Below, one piece after another: positions 45,161 through 53,619 of a DNA stretch of 64,000 nt. The translations under genes were made by a program, and so were the position numbers. Below the pieces are notes generated by a model, which worked only from the letters and a program-made list of their open reading frames with translations, ran no database searches and was not told the DNA's origin. The DNA comes from JAVJUV01 sp040220415 (GTDB lineage: Bacteria; Pseudomonadota; Alphaproteobacteria; Rhodobacterales; Rhodobacteraceae): positions 1 through 64,000 of the forward strand of contig JAVJUV010000040.1 in the NCBI GenBank assembly GCA_040220415.1. Direction: 5' to 3'. Within the stretch, counting starts at the first letter, position 1, and each line of letters opens with the position of its first letter.

Positions 45161-45180
45161 ATCTGATGTGATCTGATGTA
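45161..45180. repeat. tandem 10-base direct repeat beside the LacI operator
   Basis: ATCTGATGTG followed at once by ATCTGATGTA. One helical turn apart, so it could carry two half-sites of the same protein on one DNA face. Confidence 0.4.
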
Positions 45181-45296
45181 ATATCCGGTTGAGGTCAACG
45201 ACAGAAGCAAGAATGCTGAATGCTCGGCCCGGCGGGTCCTTGCGACTTCGGGGCGAACGCGATGATTGTGCAGGGGAGGGCGCAGCCATCAATGCA

Positions 45297-46409
45297 ATGA
45301 CCGAAAACATGCCCGTCCGGGATTATTCGCTGACGGGGCCATCATCCCGCCACGCGGTCGAGTCCGGACTGGCGGCAGCCGAGTGGTATCACACGGATGT
45401 TCCTCGCAAGACAATGAAGGAATTGATGAAACGGCGCGATGGTCCCGCGCTTCGCGACACCATCATCTGGGCTGTGCTGCATGTGGTCTTTGCCGCGGGC
45501 GGGATATATTTCTGGGGCTCCTGGATCGCCGTTCCGTTCTGGCTTGCCTACGGTGTTCTCTATGGCTCAGCCTGCGACTCGCGCTGGCATGAATGCGGTC
45601 ACGGCACCGCCTTCCGCACGCGCTGGATGAACGACGTGGTCTACCACATCGCCTCGTTCCAGGTGATGCGAAACCCGACCAACTGGCGCTGGAGCCACGC
45701 GCGCCATCACACCGACACAATTATCGTCGGACGAGACCCCGAGATCGCCTGGATGCACCCCATCAAGCTGGGCATGAAGGCGCTTGCCTATGTTGGGGTC
45801 TACGAGGTCTGGCGCTCGCTCAAGGTGCTGGCTCGAAATGCGGCGGGAGAGCTTTCGGCGGATGAAAAGGATTACATTCCCGAAAGCGAACGGCCGAAGG
45901 CGGTGTTCTGGGCCCGCATCCACATGGCGATATACACCGCTACGGCGCTGGTGTCCCTGGGGATGCTGATATCTGGCGCCGGATGGAAATCGGTCATTCC
46001 TTTTCTACTTATCGGCGGGCCACGGGCCTATGGCTGCTGGCACATGATCATGACTGGCCTTTTGCAGCATGGCGGCCTTGCCGAGGACGTGCTGGATCAT
46101 CGTTTGAACAGCCGGACCGTCTACATGAACCCGATCAGCCGCTGGCTTTACTGGAACATGAACTATCACGTGGAGCATCATATGTTCCCGATGGTGCCCT
46201 ATTACGCGCTTCCAGCGCTTCACGAGCTTACCAAGCACGACCTGCCGCCGCCGAACAAGTCGATCTGGGATGCATATCGCGAGATGTTTCGCGCCGTCAT
46301 GCGCCAGCGCCAAGATCCTTCATATTTTCTGAAGAAGGAACTGCCGGCAACCGCGAAACCATACCGCGAGACACTGCACGTAGCCGTACCGGAACGGGCG
46401 CAAGCGTGA
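45297..46409 (+). CDS. membrane fatty acid desaturase-family protein
   Basis: About 370 residues with the three histidine boxes of di-iron membrane desaturases/hydroxylases: HECGH, WSHARHHTD and NYHVEHHMFPM, interspersed with four or more membrane helices. The start is uncertain; ATG 45297 (MTENMPVRDYSL) is taken, with GGGGAGGG about 16 bases upstream. The family includes lipid desaturases and small-substrate hydroxylases. Its place at the head of a sugar-import operon under a LacI regulator is unusual and suggests a hydroxylation or desaturation of the imported compound or a co-regulated lipid change; undetermined. Confidence 0.85.
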   Translation: MTENMPVRDYSLTGPSSRHAVESGLAAAEWYHTDVPRKTMKELMKRRDGPALRDTIIWAVLHVVFAAGGIYFWGSWIAVPFWLAYGVLYGSACDSRWHECGHGTAFRTRWMNDVVYHIASFQVMRNPTNWRWSHARHHTDTIIVGRDPEIAWMHPIKLGMKALAYVGVYEVWRSLKVLARNAAGELSADEKDYIPESERPKAVFWARIHMAIYTATALVSLGMLISGAGWKSVIPFLLIGGPRAYGCWHMIMTGLLQHGGLAEDVLDHRLNSRTVYMNPISRWLYWNMNYHVEHHMFPMVPYYALPALHELTKHDLPPPNKSIWDAYREMFRAVMRQRQDPSYFLKKELPATAKPYRETLHVAVPERAQA

Positions 46410-46420
46410 AAGGGCCGGCC

Positions 46421-46555
46421 ATGCCAGGGACTGACGCTTGCGCAACCGACGAGATCGAACACGAGGACATGATCCGGCGGGATCATGCAGGCGGGACCTT
46501 CGAGAGCTTTCCCGCAGGCGATCGGGGCGGCCGCGTGCTGGTGCTGATCGAATGA
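46421..46555 (+). CDS. small ORF between desaturase and PanB-like genes
   Basis: 44 codons: MPGTDACATDEIEHEDMIRR followed by DHAGGTFESFPAGDRGGRVL and VLIE, then a stop overlapping the next start as ATGA. No family is recognised. The overlap with the PanB-like start suggests real translation, or at least a coupling leader. The ribosome-binding site is weak. Confidence 0.35.
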   Translation: MPGTDACATDEIEHEDMIRRDHAGGTFESFPAGDRGGRVLVLIE

Positions 46556-47355
46556 ACGGCCGACGACTGCCCACCGTACACGACCTGCGCCAGTTGAAAG
46601 GCAAGCGGCAACTTACGATGCTGCGCTATTTCTCGCTCGACGAAGCCCGGGCGGCAGAAGCGGCGGGGATCGACATCGCCTCCGTTCCTCCCGAGGTGCT
46701 GTTCGATCCCCGGTACCGCGAGATGGCGCCGACGGTCTTCTCGATGACAGGGTTGACCCATCTGGAAGCGGGAACGGCCAAGGATTACCTGCGCTGGTGC
46801 GGTAATGCTGTCGAGCAGGGCGCGGATGCGCTTTATTGCTCGGGATCGCTTCGGACCGTCGAATATCTGGCGCGCGAGCATATACCGGTTGTGGGCCATG
46901 TCGGCCTTGTCCCCGCCCGCGCGACGTGGACGGGTGGTTTCCGCGCCGTTGGGAAGACGGCACAGGAAGCCCTCGCACTGTTCGACGAAGTGAAGGCCTA
47001 CGAGAACGCGGGCGCCTTTGCGGTCGAGATCGAGGTGGTGCCCGAAGAAGTCGCCACGGAAATCTCGCGACGTGTCGGTATCCTGTTGTGGTCGATGGGC
47101 GCGGGCGCGGGGTGCGACGCGCAGTATCTCTTCGCCAACGACATCCTTGGATACACAGAAGGTCATATCCCGCGCCATTCGAAGGTTTACCGGGACTTCA
47201 ACGCGGAATACGCTCGTCTTCAGGCCGAGCGTGTGGCTGCCTTCCGCGAGTTTGCAGGTGACGTGGAATCCGGCGCCTATCCGGAGGAAAGGCATCTTGT
47301 CCGGATGCCTGACAAGGAACTCGAAGCCTTCCGCGAGGGTATCGCGTCGCGCTGA
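46552..47355 (+). CDS. divergent ketopantoate hydroxymethyltransferase (PanB)-family protein lacking metal ligands
   Basis: 267 residues. The C-terminal half matches PanB well: VVGHVGLVPARATWTGGF, EIEVVP, SMGAGAGCDAQYLFANDILG and GHIPRHSKVY, with the catalytic-site histidine (116) and glutamate (161) kept. The metal-binding residues are missing. The GDSLG loop reads SVPPEVL (45-51), the second aspartate falls in TVFSMTGL, and the KxE pair reads YCS (95-97). So it is unlikely to make ketopantoate. It may be a retro-aldolase or lyase on a keto acid in this operon. It starts in ATGA overlap with the small ORF. Confidence 0.78.
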   Translation: MNGRRLPTVHDLRQLKGKRQLTMLRYFSLDEARAAEAAGIDIASVPPEVLFDPRYREMAPTVFSMTGLTHLEAGTAKDYLRWCGNAVEQGADALYCSGSLRTVEYLAREHIPVVGHVGLVPARATWTGGFRAVGKTAQEALALFDEVKAYENAGAFAVEIEVVPEEVATEISRRVGILLWSMGAGAGCDAQYLFANDILGYTEGHIPRHSKVYRDFNAEYARLQAERVAAFREFAGDVESGAYPEERHLVRMPDKELEAFREGIASR

Positions 47356-47417
47356 AGATCAACGACAATCAAAGAAGTCCGGAACGGAAATCCGGGCACA
47401 AACAGAGGAGGAAAACA

Positions 47418-48353
47418 ATGCTGAGACGTACGTTCATGGGGGCGGCCGCCGCGCTGGCCCTGGCTTCCGGCGCGGGCTTCGCGCAGGAAGCAAAGACTTT
47501 CTTCTGGGTCTCTCACGGCGGTCCGGCCGACCCGGTCTGGACCTATTTCCTGCAAGGGGCCGAGGACTGGGCCGATGACACCGGGCACACGGTCAACACG
47601 TCGTTCCACTCGGGTGACGTGCCCAGCCAGCAGGAAGCGGTTCGCGCGGCCATCGCGTCGGGCGCCGACGGAATATGCTCGACCAGTCCCGATCCGGGCT
47701 CGATGGTCGATGTCGTCGCCGAGGCCCGTGCCGCCGGCATCCCGGTGGTGAACTTCAACACGCCCGACGACGCGCCCGACTGGAACGCTTACGTCGGCGG
47801 CGATCTGCGTTTCGTGGGACGATCCTGGGCGCAGTATCTGGTGGACAACGGCCATGTGAAGGAAGGCGATTTCGTCTGGATGCCGGTCGAAGTGCCCGGC
47901 GCATCCTACGGTGTCGAGGAGGAGAAGGGTATCGCCGAGGTTTTCGAGCCGCTGGGCATCACCTGGGAAGTGACCGACGCCACCCTCGATCAGGCCGAAG
48001 TCATTCAGCGGATGACCGACTACATCACCGCCAATCGCGACCGGATCAGTGCAATGATCGGCCTGGGCGATATGGTGACGGGATCGGTTGTACGCGTGTG
48101 GAACCAGGCCGGCCTTCAACCGGGCGAGATCCCCGTTGTCGGTTGGGGCAACTCGCTGGACACGACGCAGGGCGTCATGGACGGCTACGTCTTGGCAGCG
48201 ATGTGGCAGGACCCGCAAGCGACGTCCTACATGTGTCTGTCGGCGCTGCTGATGGAAACCAGCAACATTCCAATCGGCTTCAACGTCATCACGGGCGCTC
48301 TCTACGAGGCCGATACCGCGCCGCTCTATCATGGCATCATGGGCGGTAACTGA
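47418..48353 (+). CDS. sugar ABC transporter substrate-binding protein
   Basis: 311 residues. Signal peptide MLRRTFMGAAAALALASGAG with cleavage at FAQ-EA; the body has ASGADGICSTSPDPGSMVDV and AAGIPVVNFNTPDD, the RbsB-type hinge strands. AGGAGGAAAACA precedes the ATG. Separated by a strong hairpin from its permease gene. Ligand unknown; the aldose-epimerase-like last gene suggests a carbohydrate. Confidence 0.88.
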   Translation: MLRRTFMGAAAALALASGAGFAQEAKTFFWVSHGGPADPVWTYFLQGAEDWADDTGHTVNTSFHSGDVPSQQEAVRAAIASGADGICSTSPDPGSMVDVVAEARAAGIPVVNFNTPDDAPDWNAYVGGDLRFVGRSWAQYLVDNGHVKEGDFVWMPVEVPGASYGVEEEKGIAEVFEPLGITWEVTDATLDQAEVIQRMTDYITANRDRISAMIGLGDMVTGSVVRVWNQAGLQPGEIPVVGWGNSLDTTQGVMDGYVLAAMWQDPQATSYMCLSALLMETSNIPIGFNVITGALYEADTAPLYHGIMGGN

Positions 48354-48367
48354 GCCCTGTCCCGTTT

Positions 48368-48392
48368 GCCCGCGGCGGTGACCGCCGCGGGC
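48368..48392 (+). promoter_or_regulatory. intercistronic stem-loop after the binding-protein gene
   Basis: Perfect 11-base stem GCCCGCGGCGG (48368-48378) / CCGCCGCGGGC (48382-48392) with loop TGA, 14 bases after the binding-protein stop and before the permease gene. Confidence 0.65.
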
Positions 48393-48424
48393 GCATACCA
48401 CTTAGACACGCCGGGAAAGGCTCA

Positions 48425-49450
48425 ATGACCGAATCCGATACGCAGTCGGCGTCTGCCTCGCCGCCAAAGAGTCCGGGCCTTGTCCGGCTTCTTATAGCGA
48501 TGCCCGAGTTCGGACCGCTGGTTCTTCTCGTGGTGATGCTGATCGTCTTCACTTCAATCAACCCGACCTTTCTGTCGCTGACCAACATTTCGAACGCGCT
48601 GACATTCACGGTGGAACTTGGCCTGATCGCTCTGGCGATGACGTTGTTGATGACCTCGGGTGAATTCGATCTCTCGGTCGGTTCTGTTTTCGGTTTCACG
48701 CCGGTCGTCATGTGGACGCTCTTCAATACCGAGGCCATGCCGCTTTTCCCAGCTTTCATCCTGGCGCTTCTGGTCGCTGTCTCCATCGGTGCGTTCAGCG
48801 GTCTTTTTGTGACCCGCCTCGGTATTCCTTCGTTCCTCGTCACGCTCGGTATGTTGCTGATGGTGCGCGGCTCCGCCTTGTGGCTGACCAGCGGTTTTCC
48901 GCAGCGGACCTGGGACGCGGACCAGCAATGGTTGGCCACGCTGCTGGTCGGAGACTTCTACATCGGCAACCTGCGCATTTACATGAGCCTAATCTGGTTC
49001 ATCCTGATTGCTGTCGCCTTTCATTACCTTCTGACCCGCTCGCGCTTCGGAAACTGGATTCAGGCCACCGGCGGCAATCCGAACGCCGCGCGCAACCGGG
49101 GTGTGCCGATCCGGCGCGTGAAACTCATTCTGTTCATGCTGACCTCGGCCATGGCAGGACTGGCCGGCATCATCTCGTCGATCCGGGTCTCGGCGGCCAA
49201 TCCCAACTCGGGCATGGGCTATGAGCTGGAAGTAATTGCGATGGTCGTGATCGGCGGCACGGTTCTGACTGGCGGCCGGGGGACGATCATCGGCACCGTT
49301 CTCGGAGTTCTGATCCTGCGGCTCATGCGAAACGGAATCGTCCTGATAGGCGTGCCCGGGCTTGCCTATAACATCTTCATCGGCGCGATCATTCTCGGCA
49401 TGATGGCGCTTCATGCAGCGCTCGAGAAACGCCACAATGAAGGGGTCTGA
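48425..49450 (+). CDS. sugar ABC transporter permease
   Basis: 341 residues with about ten helices. Signature LLMTSGEFDLSVGSVFGFTP (GEFDLS in place of the commoner GGIDLS) and GGTVLTGGRGTIIGTVLGVL near 270-290. Three bases separate it from the ATPase gene. A single permease, so the channel is a homodimer. Confidence 0.9.
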   Translation: MTESDTQSASASPPKSPGLVRLLIAMPEFGPLVLLVVMLIVFTSINPTFLSLTNISNALTFTVELGLIALAMTLLMTSGEFDLSVGSVFGFTPVVMWTLFNTEAMPLFPAFILALLVAVSIGAFSGLFVTRLGIPSFLVTLGMLLMVRGSALWLTSGFPQRTWDADQQWLATLLVGDFYIGNLRIYMSLIWFILIAVAFHYLLTRSRFGNWIQATGGNPNAARNRGVPIRRVKLILFMLTSAMAGLAGIISSIRVSAANPNSGMGYELEVIAMVVIGGTVLTGGRGTIIGTVLGVLILRLMRNGIVLIGVPGLAYNIFIGAIILGMMALHAALEKRHNEGV

Positions 49451-49453
49451 ACC

Positions 49454-50218
49454 ATGGCGGATACAGGCAAACCTCTTGTCGAGATGCGCAACATCGAGAA
49501 ATTCTATGGACGCATCCATGCGTTGAAGAACGTAAACCTGAGCATCCCGCGGGGCGAGATCGTCGGGCTGCTGGGAGATAACGGCGCGGGGAAGTCTACC
49601 CTGATCAAAGTGTTATCCGGGGCTGTGCCCTATACATCCGGCGAAATTCACTTCAACGGGCAGAAGTTGAACCTGCGTTCGACGAATGATGCGATCGACG
49701 CCGGAATCGAGACGATCTATCAGGATTCTGCTCTGGTCCCGCAGCTCTCCATCGCGCGGAACCTTTTCCTGGGGCGCGAATTGCGCAAGGGTTCACGATT
49801 TCTCGACCGCATGGATCAGGAACAGATGAACAAGGTGGCGGGCGAACTGCTGAAACGCGTCGGCATCTCGAAGAACATTCCGCCGACCACACCAATCGGG
49901 TCGCTGTCTGGCGGAGAGCGGCAAGCGGTCGCCATCGCGCGCGCGATGTATTTCGACAGCGAGTTGATCATCCTCGACGAACCGACCAACAACCTGGGCG
50001 TCGCGGAGACGCAGGGAGTTCTTCGGTTCGTCCGGGATGCGCGGGATAGCGGCCATTCCTGCATCTTCATCGCGCATAACATCCACCACGTCTTTCAGGT
50101 GGTTGACCGCATGGTAGTGATGCGACGCGGTGAGGTCGTGGCCGACGATCTCAGCCCGAAGACGTCCAGCATTCAAGACGTCGAGAACATCATCACGGGC
50201 GAGCATATGGCGGTATGA
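49454..50218 (+). CDS. sugar ABC transporter ATP-binding protein, single domain
   Basis: 254 residues: Walker A LLGDNGAGKSTLIKV, Q-loop TIYQDSALVPQL, signature LSGGERQAVAIAR, Walker B LIILDEPTNNLG, switch histidine in IFIAHNIHHV. One nucleotide-binding domain. It overlaps the start of the epimerase-like gene by four bases (ATGA). Confidence 0.9.
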   Translation: MADTGKPLVEMRNIEKFYGRIHALKNVNLSIPRGEIVGLLGDNGAGKSTLIKVLSGAVPYTSGEIHFNGQKLNLRSTNDAIDAGIETIYQDSALVPQLSIARNLFLGRELRKGSRFLDRMDQEQMNKVAGELLKRVGISKNIPPTTPIGSLSGGERQAVAIARAMYFDSELIILDEPTNNLGVAETQGVLRFVRDARDSGHSCIFIAHNIHHVFQVVDRMVVMRRGEVVADDLSPKTSSIQDVENIITGEHMAV

Positions 50219-51279
50219 TTCGGGTCGAAGCGCAGGGCATCGAATTCTGCTTCCGGGACGACACCGGTCTGCTGGACGGTTTCACAGTCATCGACCGAGG
50301 CCTCACGATCACGCCGCTTCACCGCGCGCCCTGGGTCGATACCGGTGAGATCATGCCCGAAGGAGAGGCACCGCTGATGGGCCGTCTCGGAGGGGATTTC
50401 TTCTGCGCGCCATTCGCGGCCAGCGAGGAGGGGTCGCCGCTGCATGGATGGCCGCCGAACTCGCCCTGGCGGGTGGTGCGGTCCGGGGGCGGTGCCGTGG
50501 AGGCCGAGTTGGAGCGACTCGTTCACGGCGCTCGGCTGACAAAGCGACTGGCAGTGCGCGACAACCATCCGTTCATCTACCAGTCCCATGAGTTCGTCGG
50601 CGGTGAAGGGTGCGTGACATTTGCCAATCACGCCAACGTCTCGGTGAAGAACGGAGCGCTGATCCGGACATCGCCGAAGCGTGTCTGGGAAACCCCGAAG
50701 GAACAGCAGGAGCCCGATCCAGCACGTGGCCGATCGGCCTTGATCTGCCCGGCACAGGCGGTTGATCCCACGGCATTTCCGGGAACCGACGGTCCCGTCG
50801 ATCTGACGCGGTATCCTTGGAACCCGCGCCACGAGGATTTCGTGATCGGCATCGAGGCCGCAGGTCATTCGCTTGGCTGGACCGCCGTTGTCAGACCTGT
50901 CGAAGGTGACGTCTATCTGTCGCTGCGCGATCCCCGCTATCTGCCGATGACGATGTTATGGCATTCCAACGGTGGGCGCGATTACCCACCTTGGTCCGGA
51001 CGTCACTACGGCTGCCTCGGCGTCGAGGAGGGCGCGGCATGTCACATGCTGGGAATCTCTTCCGAAGCTGACCTGACGGGTCCATGCGCCTTGAGGCTGG
51101 GTGGCAGAACCGAGGTGCGCCATGTCGTCGGCGCGATCGCCTGGCCGAGTGGCGAGCCTATCGCTGATGTCGGGATCGCGGGAGACATAGTGACGGTCAC
51201 CGGTGACGAGGGAGCGATCCGCGAGGTCCCCATCGACAGTGCATTTCTCGCACTTGGCGAGGTCCCGCATGGCGAATGA
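50215..51279 (+). CDS. aldose 1-epimerase-like (galactose mutarotase fold, DUF4432-type) protein
   Basis: 354 residues with the supersandwich pattern: VIDRGLTITPLHRAPWVD near the N-terminus, FFCAPFAASEEGSPLHGWPP with the histidine typical of the family, and SLRDPRYLPMTMLWHSNGGR late. DUF4432 and related mutarotase-fold proteins bind hexose anomers. Translationally coupled to the importer ATPase, so it probably handles the anomer of the imported sugar. The catalytic residue assignment is not certain. Confidence 0.75.
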   Translation: MIRVEAQGIEFCFRDDTGLLDGFTVIDRGLTITPLHRAPWVDTGEIMPEGEAPLMGRLGGDFFCAPFAASEEGSPLHGWPPNSPWRVVRSGGGAVEAELERLVHGARLTKRLAVRDNHPFIYQSHEFVGGEGCVTFANHANVSVKNGALIRTSPKRVWETPKEQQEPDPARGRSALICPAQAVDPTAFPGTDGPVDLTRYPWNPRHEDFVIGIEAAGHSLGWTAVVRPVEGDVYLSLRDPRYLPMTMLWHSNGGRDYPPWSGRHYGCLGVEEGAACHMLGISSEADLTGPCALRLGGRTEVRHVVGAIAWPSGEPIADVGIAGDIVTVTGDEGAIREVPIDSAFLALGEVPHGE

Positions 51280-51713
51280 TGGAAGGCCCAAATAACAGTG
51301 TGATTCAGGGGAGACTGTAGGGAACTTCTGAGTGCCGCCCGTCGTCGGTACCGATGCCGACCACGTTCGGCGGAAGCTGCACGATCCCAGCAAACCGGGC
51401 TAGTCCGACTGTCAGAAGCTCTTCCGACCGGGAAGGATAACGGCTTTCGGCATGACTCTCGCGGTACCTGAGCACGGCCATGCTTTCCTCGCCACGCAGG
51501 CCGATCCAGCCGCCCACGGTGCATTTCGGGGCATAATAATGCTTGCACGTTCTCCGTTTGATTCGCCCCAACGGGATGTCAGCGGCATCCCATGACGTAT
51601 TGGCTTTCCCATAAGTCATCGCTCCAGAACGACTTCAACGAACCAGAAATCCTATGTCTCTCAGATACCTAGAGTTGTCCGGAAAGCGGAGAGAAAAGGT
51701 CATACACTCAATT
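51280..51713. other. intergenic region, no confident gene
   Basis: About 430 bases between the epimerase-like gene and the glycerol transporter promoter. A 104-codon frame on the minus strand (51305-51619) is open but has no recognised domain and no clear ribosome-binding site. No terminator hairpin was seen after the epimerase-like gene. Confidence 0.4.
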
Positions 51714-51733
51714 ACTAATTTTTTAGTTTGACA
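51714..51733 (+). promoter_or_regulatory. candidate promoter and operator for the glycerol transporter operon
   Basis: ACTAA-TTTT-TTAGT (51714-51727), a perfect five-base-arm palindrome, abuts an exact TTGACA (51728-51733). The -10 about 17 bases on is weak, suggesting an activator or a non-consensus promoter. The glpV start is 70 bases further. Confidence 0.4.
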
Positions 51734-51803
51734 AATCATTCGGTCCGGTCACACGCTTCATTCGTCCGGCAAAGCACGGACCAAACACTTAGGGAGGAGA
51801 CAG

Positions 51804-53543
51804 ATGCGGATGTATCTACTCTCCGCCGTGGCGGCTGGTGCCGTCATCGCGGGGTATGGCGGAGCTTTTGCTGACGAAGCGGCCGCCCAGCGCTGGATCG
51901 ACGAGGAATTCCAGCCTTCGACGCTCACCAAGGACGAGCAACTGGCCGAGATGAAATGGTTCATTGAAGCCGCTGCACCCTATGCGGGCTTGGAAATCAA
52001 TGTGCTGTCGGAAGGGATTCCGACCCATTCCTACGAATCGGAAGTCCTGACCAAGGCATTCGAGGAAATCACCGGCATCAAGGTGAACCACCAGATCCTC
52101 GGTGAGGGCGAAGTAGTTCAGGCGGTTCAGACCCAGATGCAGACCGGCCGCAACCTCTACGACGGTTATGTCAACGACTCTGACCTTATCGGCACGCACT
52201 CGCGTCTTCAGCTTGCCTACAACCTGACCGAACAGATGGCTGGCGATTGGGCCGCGACGACAAGTCCAACGCTGGATCTCGAAGACTTCATGGGCATCCA
52301 GTTCACGACTGGTCCCGACGGGAACCTCTACCAGTTGCCCGATCAGCAGTTCGCGAACCTCTACTGGTTCCGCAAGGACTGGTTCGACGATCCCGACATC
52401 CAGGCCCGCTTCAAGGAAAAGTACGGCTATGACCTGGGCGTGCCGATCAACTGGTCGGCCTACGAGGACATCGCCGAGTTCTTCACGAACGACGTGTCGG
52501 AAGTCGACGGCGTGCGCATCTACGGCCACATGGACTACGGCAAGCGCGCACCCGACCTGGGCTGGCGGATGACGGATGCCTGGCTCTCGATGGCCGGCGC
52601 CGGTGACGTGGGTGAGCCGAACGGCATCCCGGTCGACGAATGGGGCATCCGGATGGAACCCGGCACCTGCAACCCGGTTGGCGCTTCGGTGTCGCGCGGC
52701 GGTGCGGCCAACGGCCCGGCGGCTGTCTATGCGATCCGCAAGTGGGACGAATGGTTGCGCAACTACGCTCCTCCGGGCGCGGCGTCCTATGACTTCTACC
52801 AGTCACTGCCGGCGCTCAGCCAGGGCAATGTGGCCCAGCAGATCTTCTGGTACACCGCATTCACAGCAGACATGGTGAAGCCGCAGTCCGAGGGCAACAA
52901 CACTGTCGACGCCGACGGCAACCCGCTCTGGCGGATGGCGCCCAGCCCGCACGGCCCCTATTGGGAAGAAGGCCAAAAGGTCGGTTACCAGGACGTGGGC
53001 TCGTGGACTTTCCTGAAGTCCACCCCGACTGACCGGGTTCAGGCTGCCTGGCTTTATGCCCAGTTCGTCACCTCCAAGACGGTGGACGTCAAGAAAAGTC
53101 ACGTTGGCCTGACCTTCATCCGCGACAGTTCGGTCAACCACGAGTCGTTCACCGAACGCGCGCCGAAGCTGGGTGGCCTTGTCGAGTTCTACCGCTCGCC
53201 GGACCGCGTGGCATGGTCACCGACCGGCATCAACGTGCCGGACTATCCGAAGCTGGCCCAAATCTGGTGGCAGCAGATCGGAGACGTCAACTCGGGCGCC
53301 TTCACGCCGCAGGAAGCCATGGACCGTCTCGCCCAGGAGATGGACATCACCATGGCTCGGATGCAGGAAGCAGACGAGGCGGCCGGGGTCTACGGCGGCT
53401 GTGGTCCGCGCCTGAACGAAGAGCGCGACGCGGAGTACTGGCTGTCGCAGCCAGGGGCCCCGAAAGCCAAGCTCGACAACGAGAAGCCGCAAGGCCAGAC
53501 CGTCAATTACGACGAACTCGTCGCGCGCTGGCAGTCGCAGTAA
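51804..53543 (+). CDS. glpV: glycerol ABC transporter substrate-binding protein
   Basis: 579 residues, unusually long for a binding protein and the normal size of GlpV in the GlpSTPQUV system of Rhizobium. Signal peptide MRMYLLSAVAAGAVIAGYGG with cleavage near AFADEA, then LEINVLSEGIPTHSYESEVL and YQLPDQQFANLYWFRKDWFD. AGGGAGGAGACAG precedes the ATG. The gene is first in this operon, whereas glpV is last in the Rhizobium order as I recall it. The five following genes complete the importer. Confidence 0.87.
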   Translation: MRMYLLSAVAAGAVIAGYGGAFADEAAAQRWIDEEFQPSTLTKDEQLAEMKWFIEAAAPYAGLEINVLSEGIPTHSYESEVLTKAFEEITGIKVNHQILGEGEVVQAVQTQMQTGRNLYDGYVNDSDLIGTHSRLQLAYNLTEQMAGDWAATTSPTLDLEDFMGIQFTTGPDGNLYQLPDQQFANLYWFRKDWFDDPDIQARFKEKYGYDLGVPINWSAYEDIAEFFTNDVSEVDGVRIYGHMDYGKRAPDLGWRMTDAWLSMAGAGDVGEPNGIPVDEWGIRMEPGTCNPVGASVSRGGAANGPAAVYAIRKWDEWLRNYAPPGAASYDFYQSLPALSQGNVAQQIFWYTAFTADMVKPQSEGNNTVDADGNPLWRMAPSPHGPYWEEGQKVGYQDVGSWTFLKSTPTDRVQAAWLYAQFVTSKTVDVKKSHVGLTFIRDSSVNHESFTERAPKLGGLVEFYRSPDRVAWSPTGINVPDYPKLAQIWWQQIGDVNSGAFTPQEAMDRLAQEMDITMARMQEADEAAGVYGGCGPRLNEERDAEYWLSQPGAPKAKLDNEKPQGQTVNYDELVARWQSQ

Positions 53544-53559
53544 GCCGATGCCGAGAAGC

Positions 53560-53588
53560 GGAGGCCGCCGCCAGGAGCGGCGGTCTCC
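53560..53588 (+). promoter_or_regulatory. intercistronic stem-loop after glpV
   Basis: Twelve-base stem GGAGGCCGCCGC (53560-53571) / GCGGCGGTCTCC (53577-53588) with one G-T wobble and loop CAGGA, between glpV and glpS. Confidence 0.6.
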
Positions 53589-53619
53589 AGCATGATCTGG
53601 GAATGGTGAAAGGCCAGGG

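Noticed and set aside
46552..47355. Naming this gene panB
   Set aside because: The fold matches but the metal-binding residues of ketopantoate hydroxymethyltransferase are absent.
51305..51619. 104-codon minus-strand ORF before the glycerol operon
   Set aside because: No recognised domain, no clear ribosome-binding site; could be spurious in GC-rich DNA.
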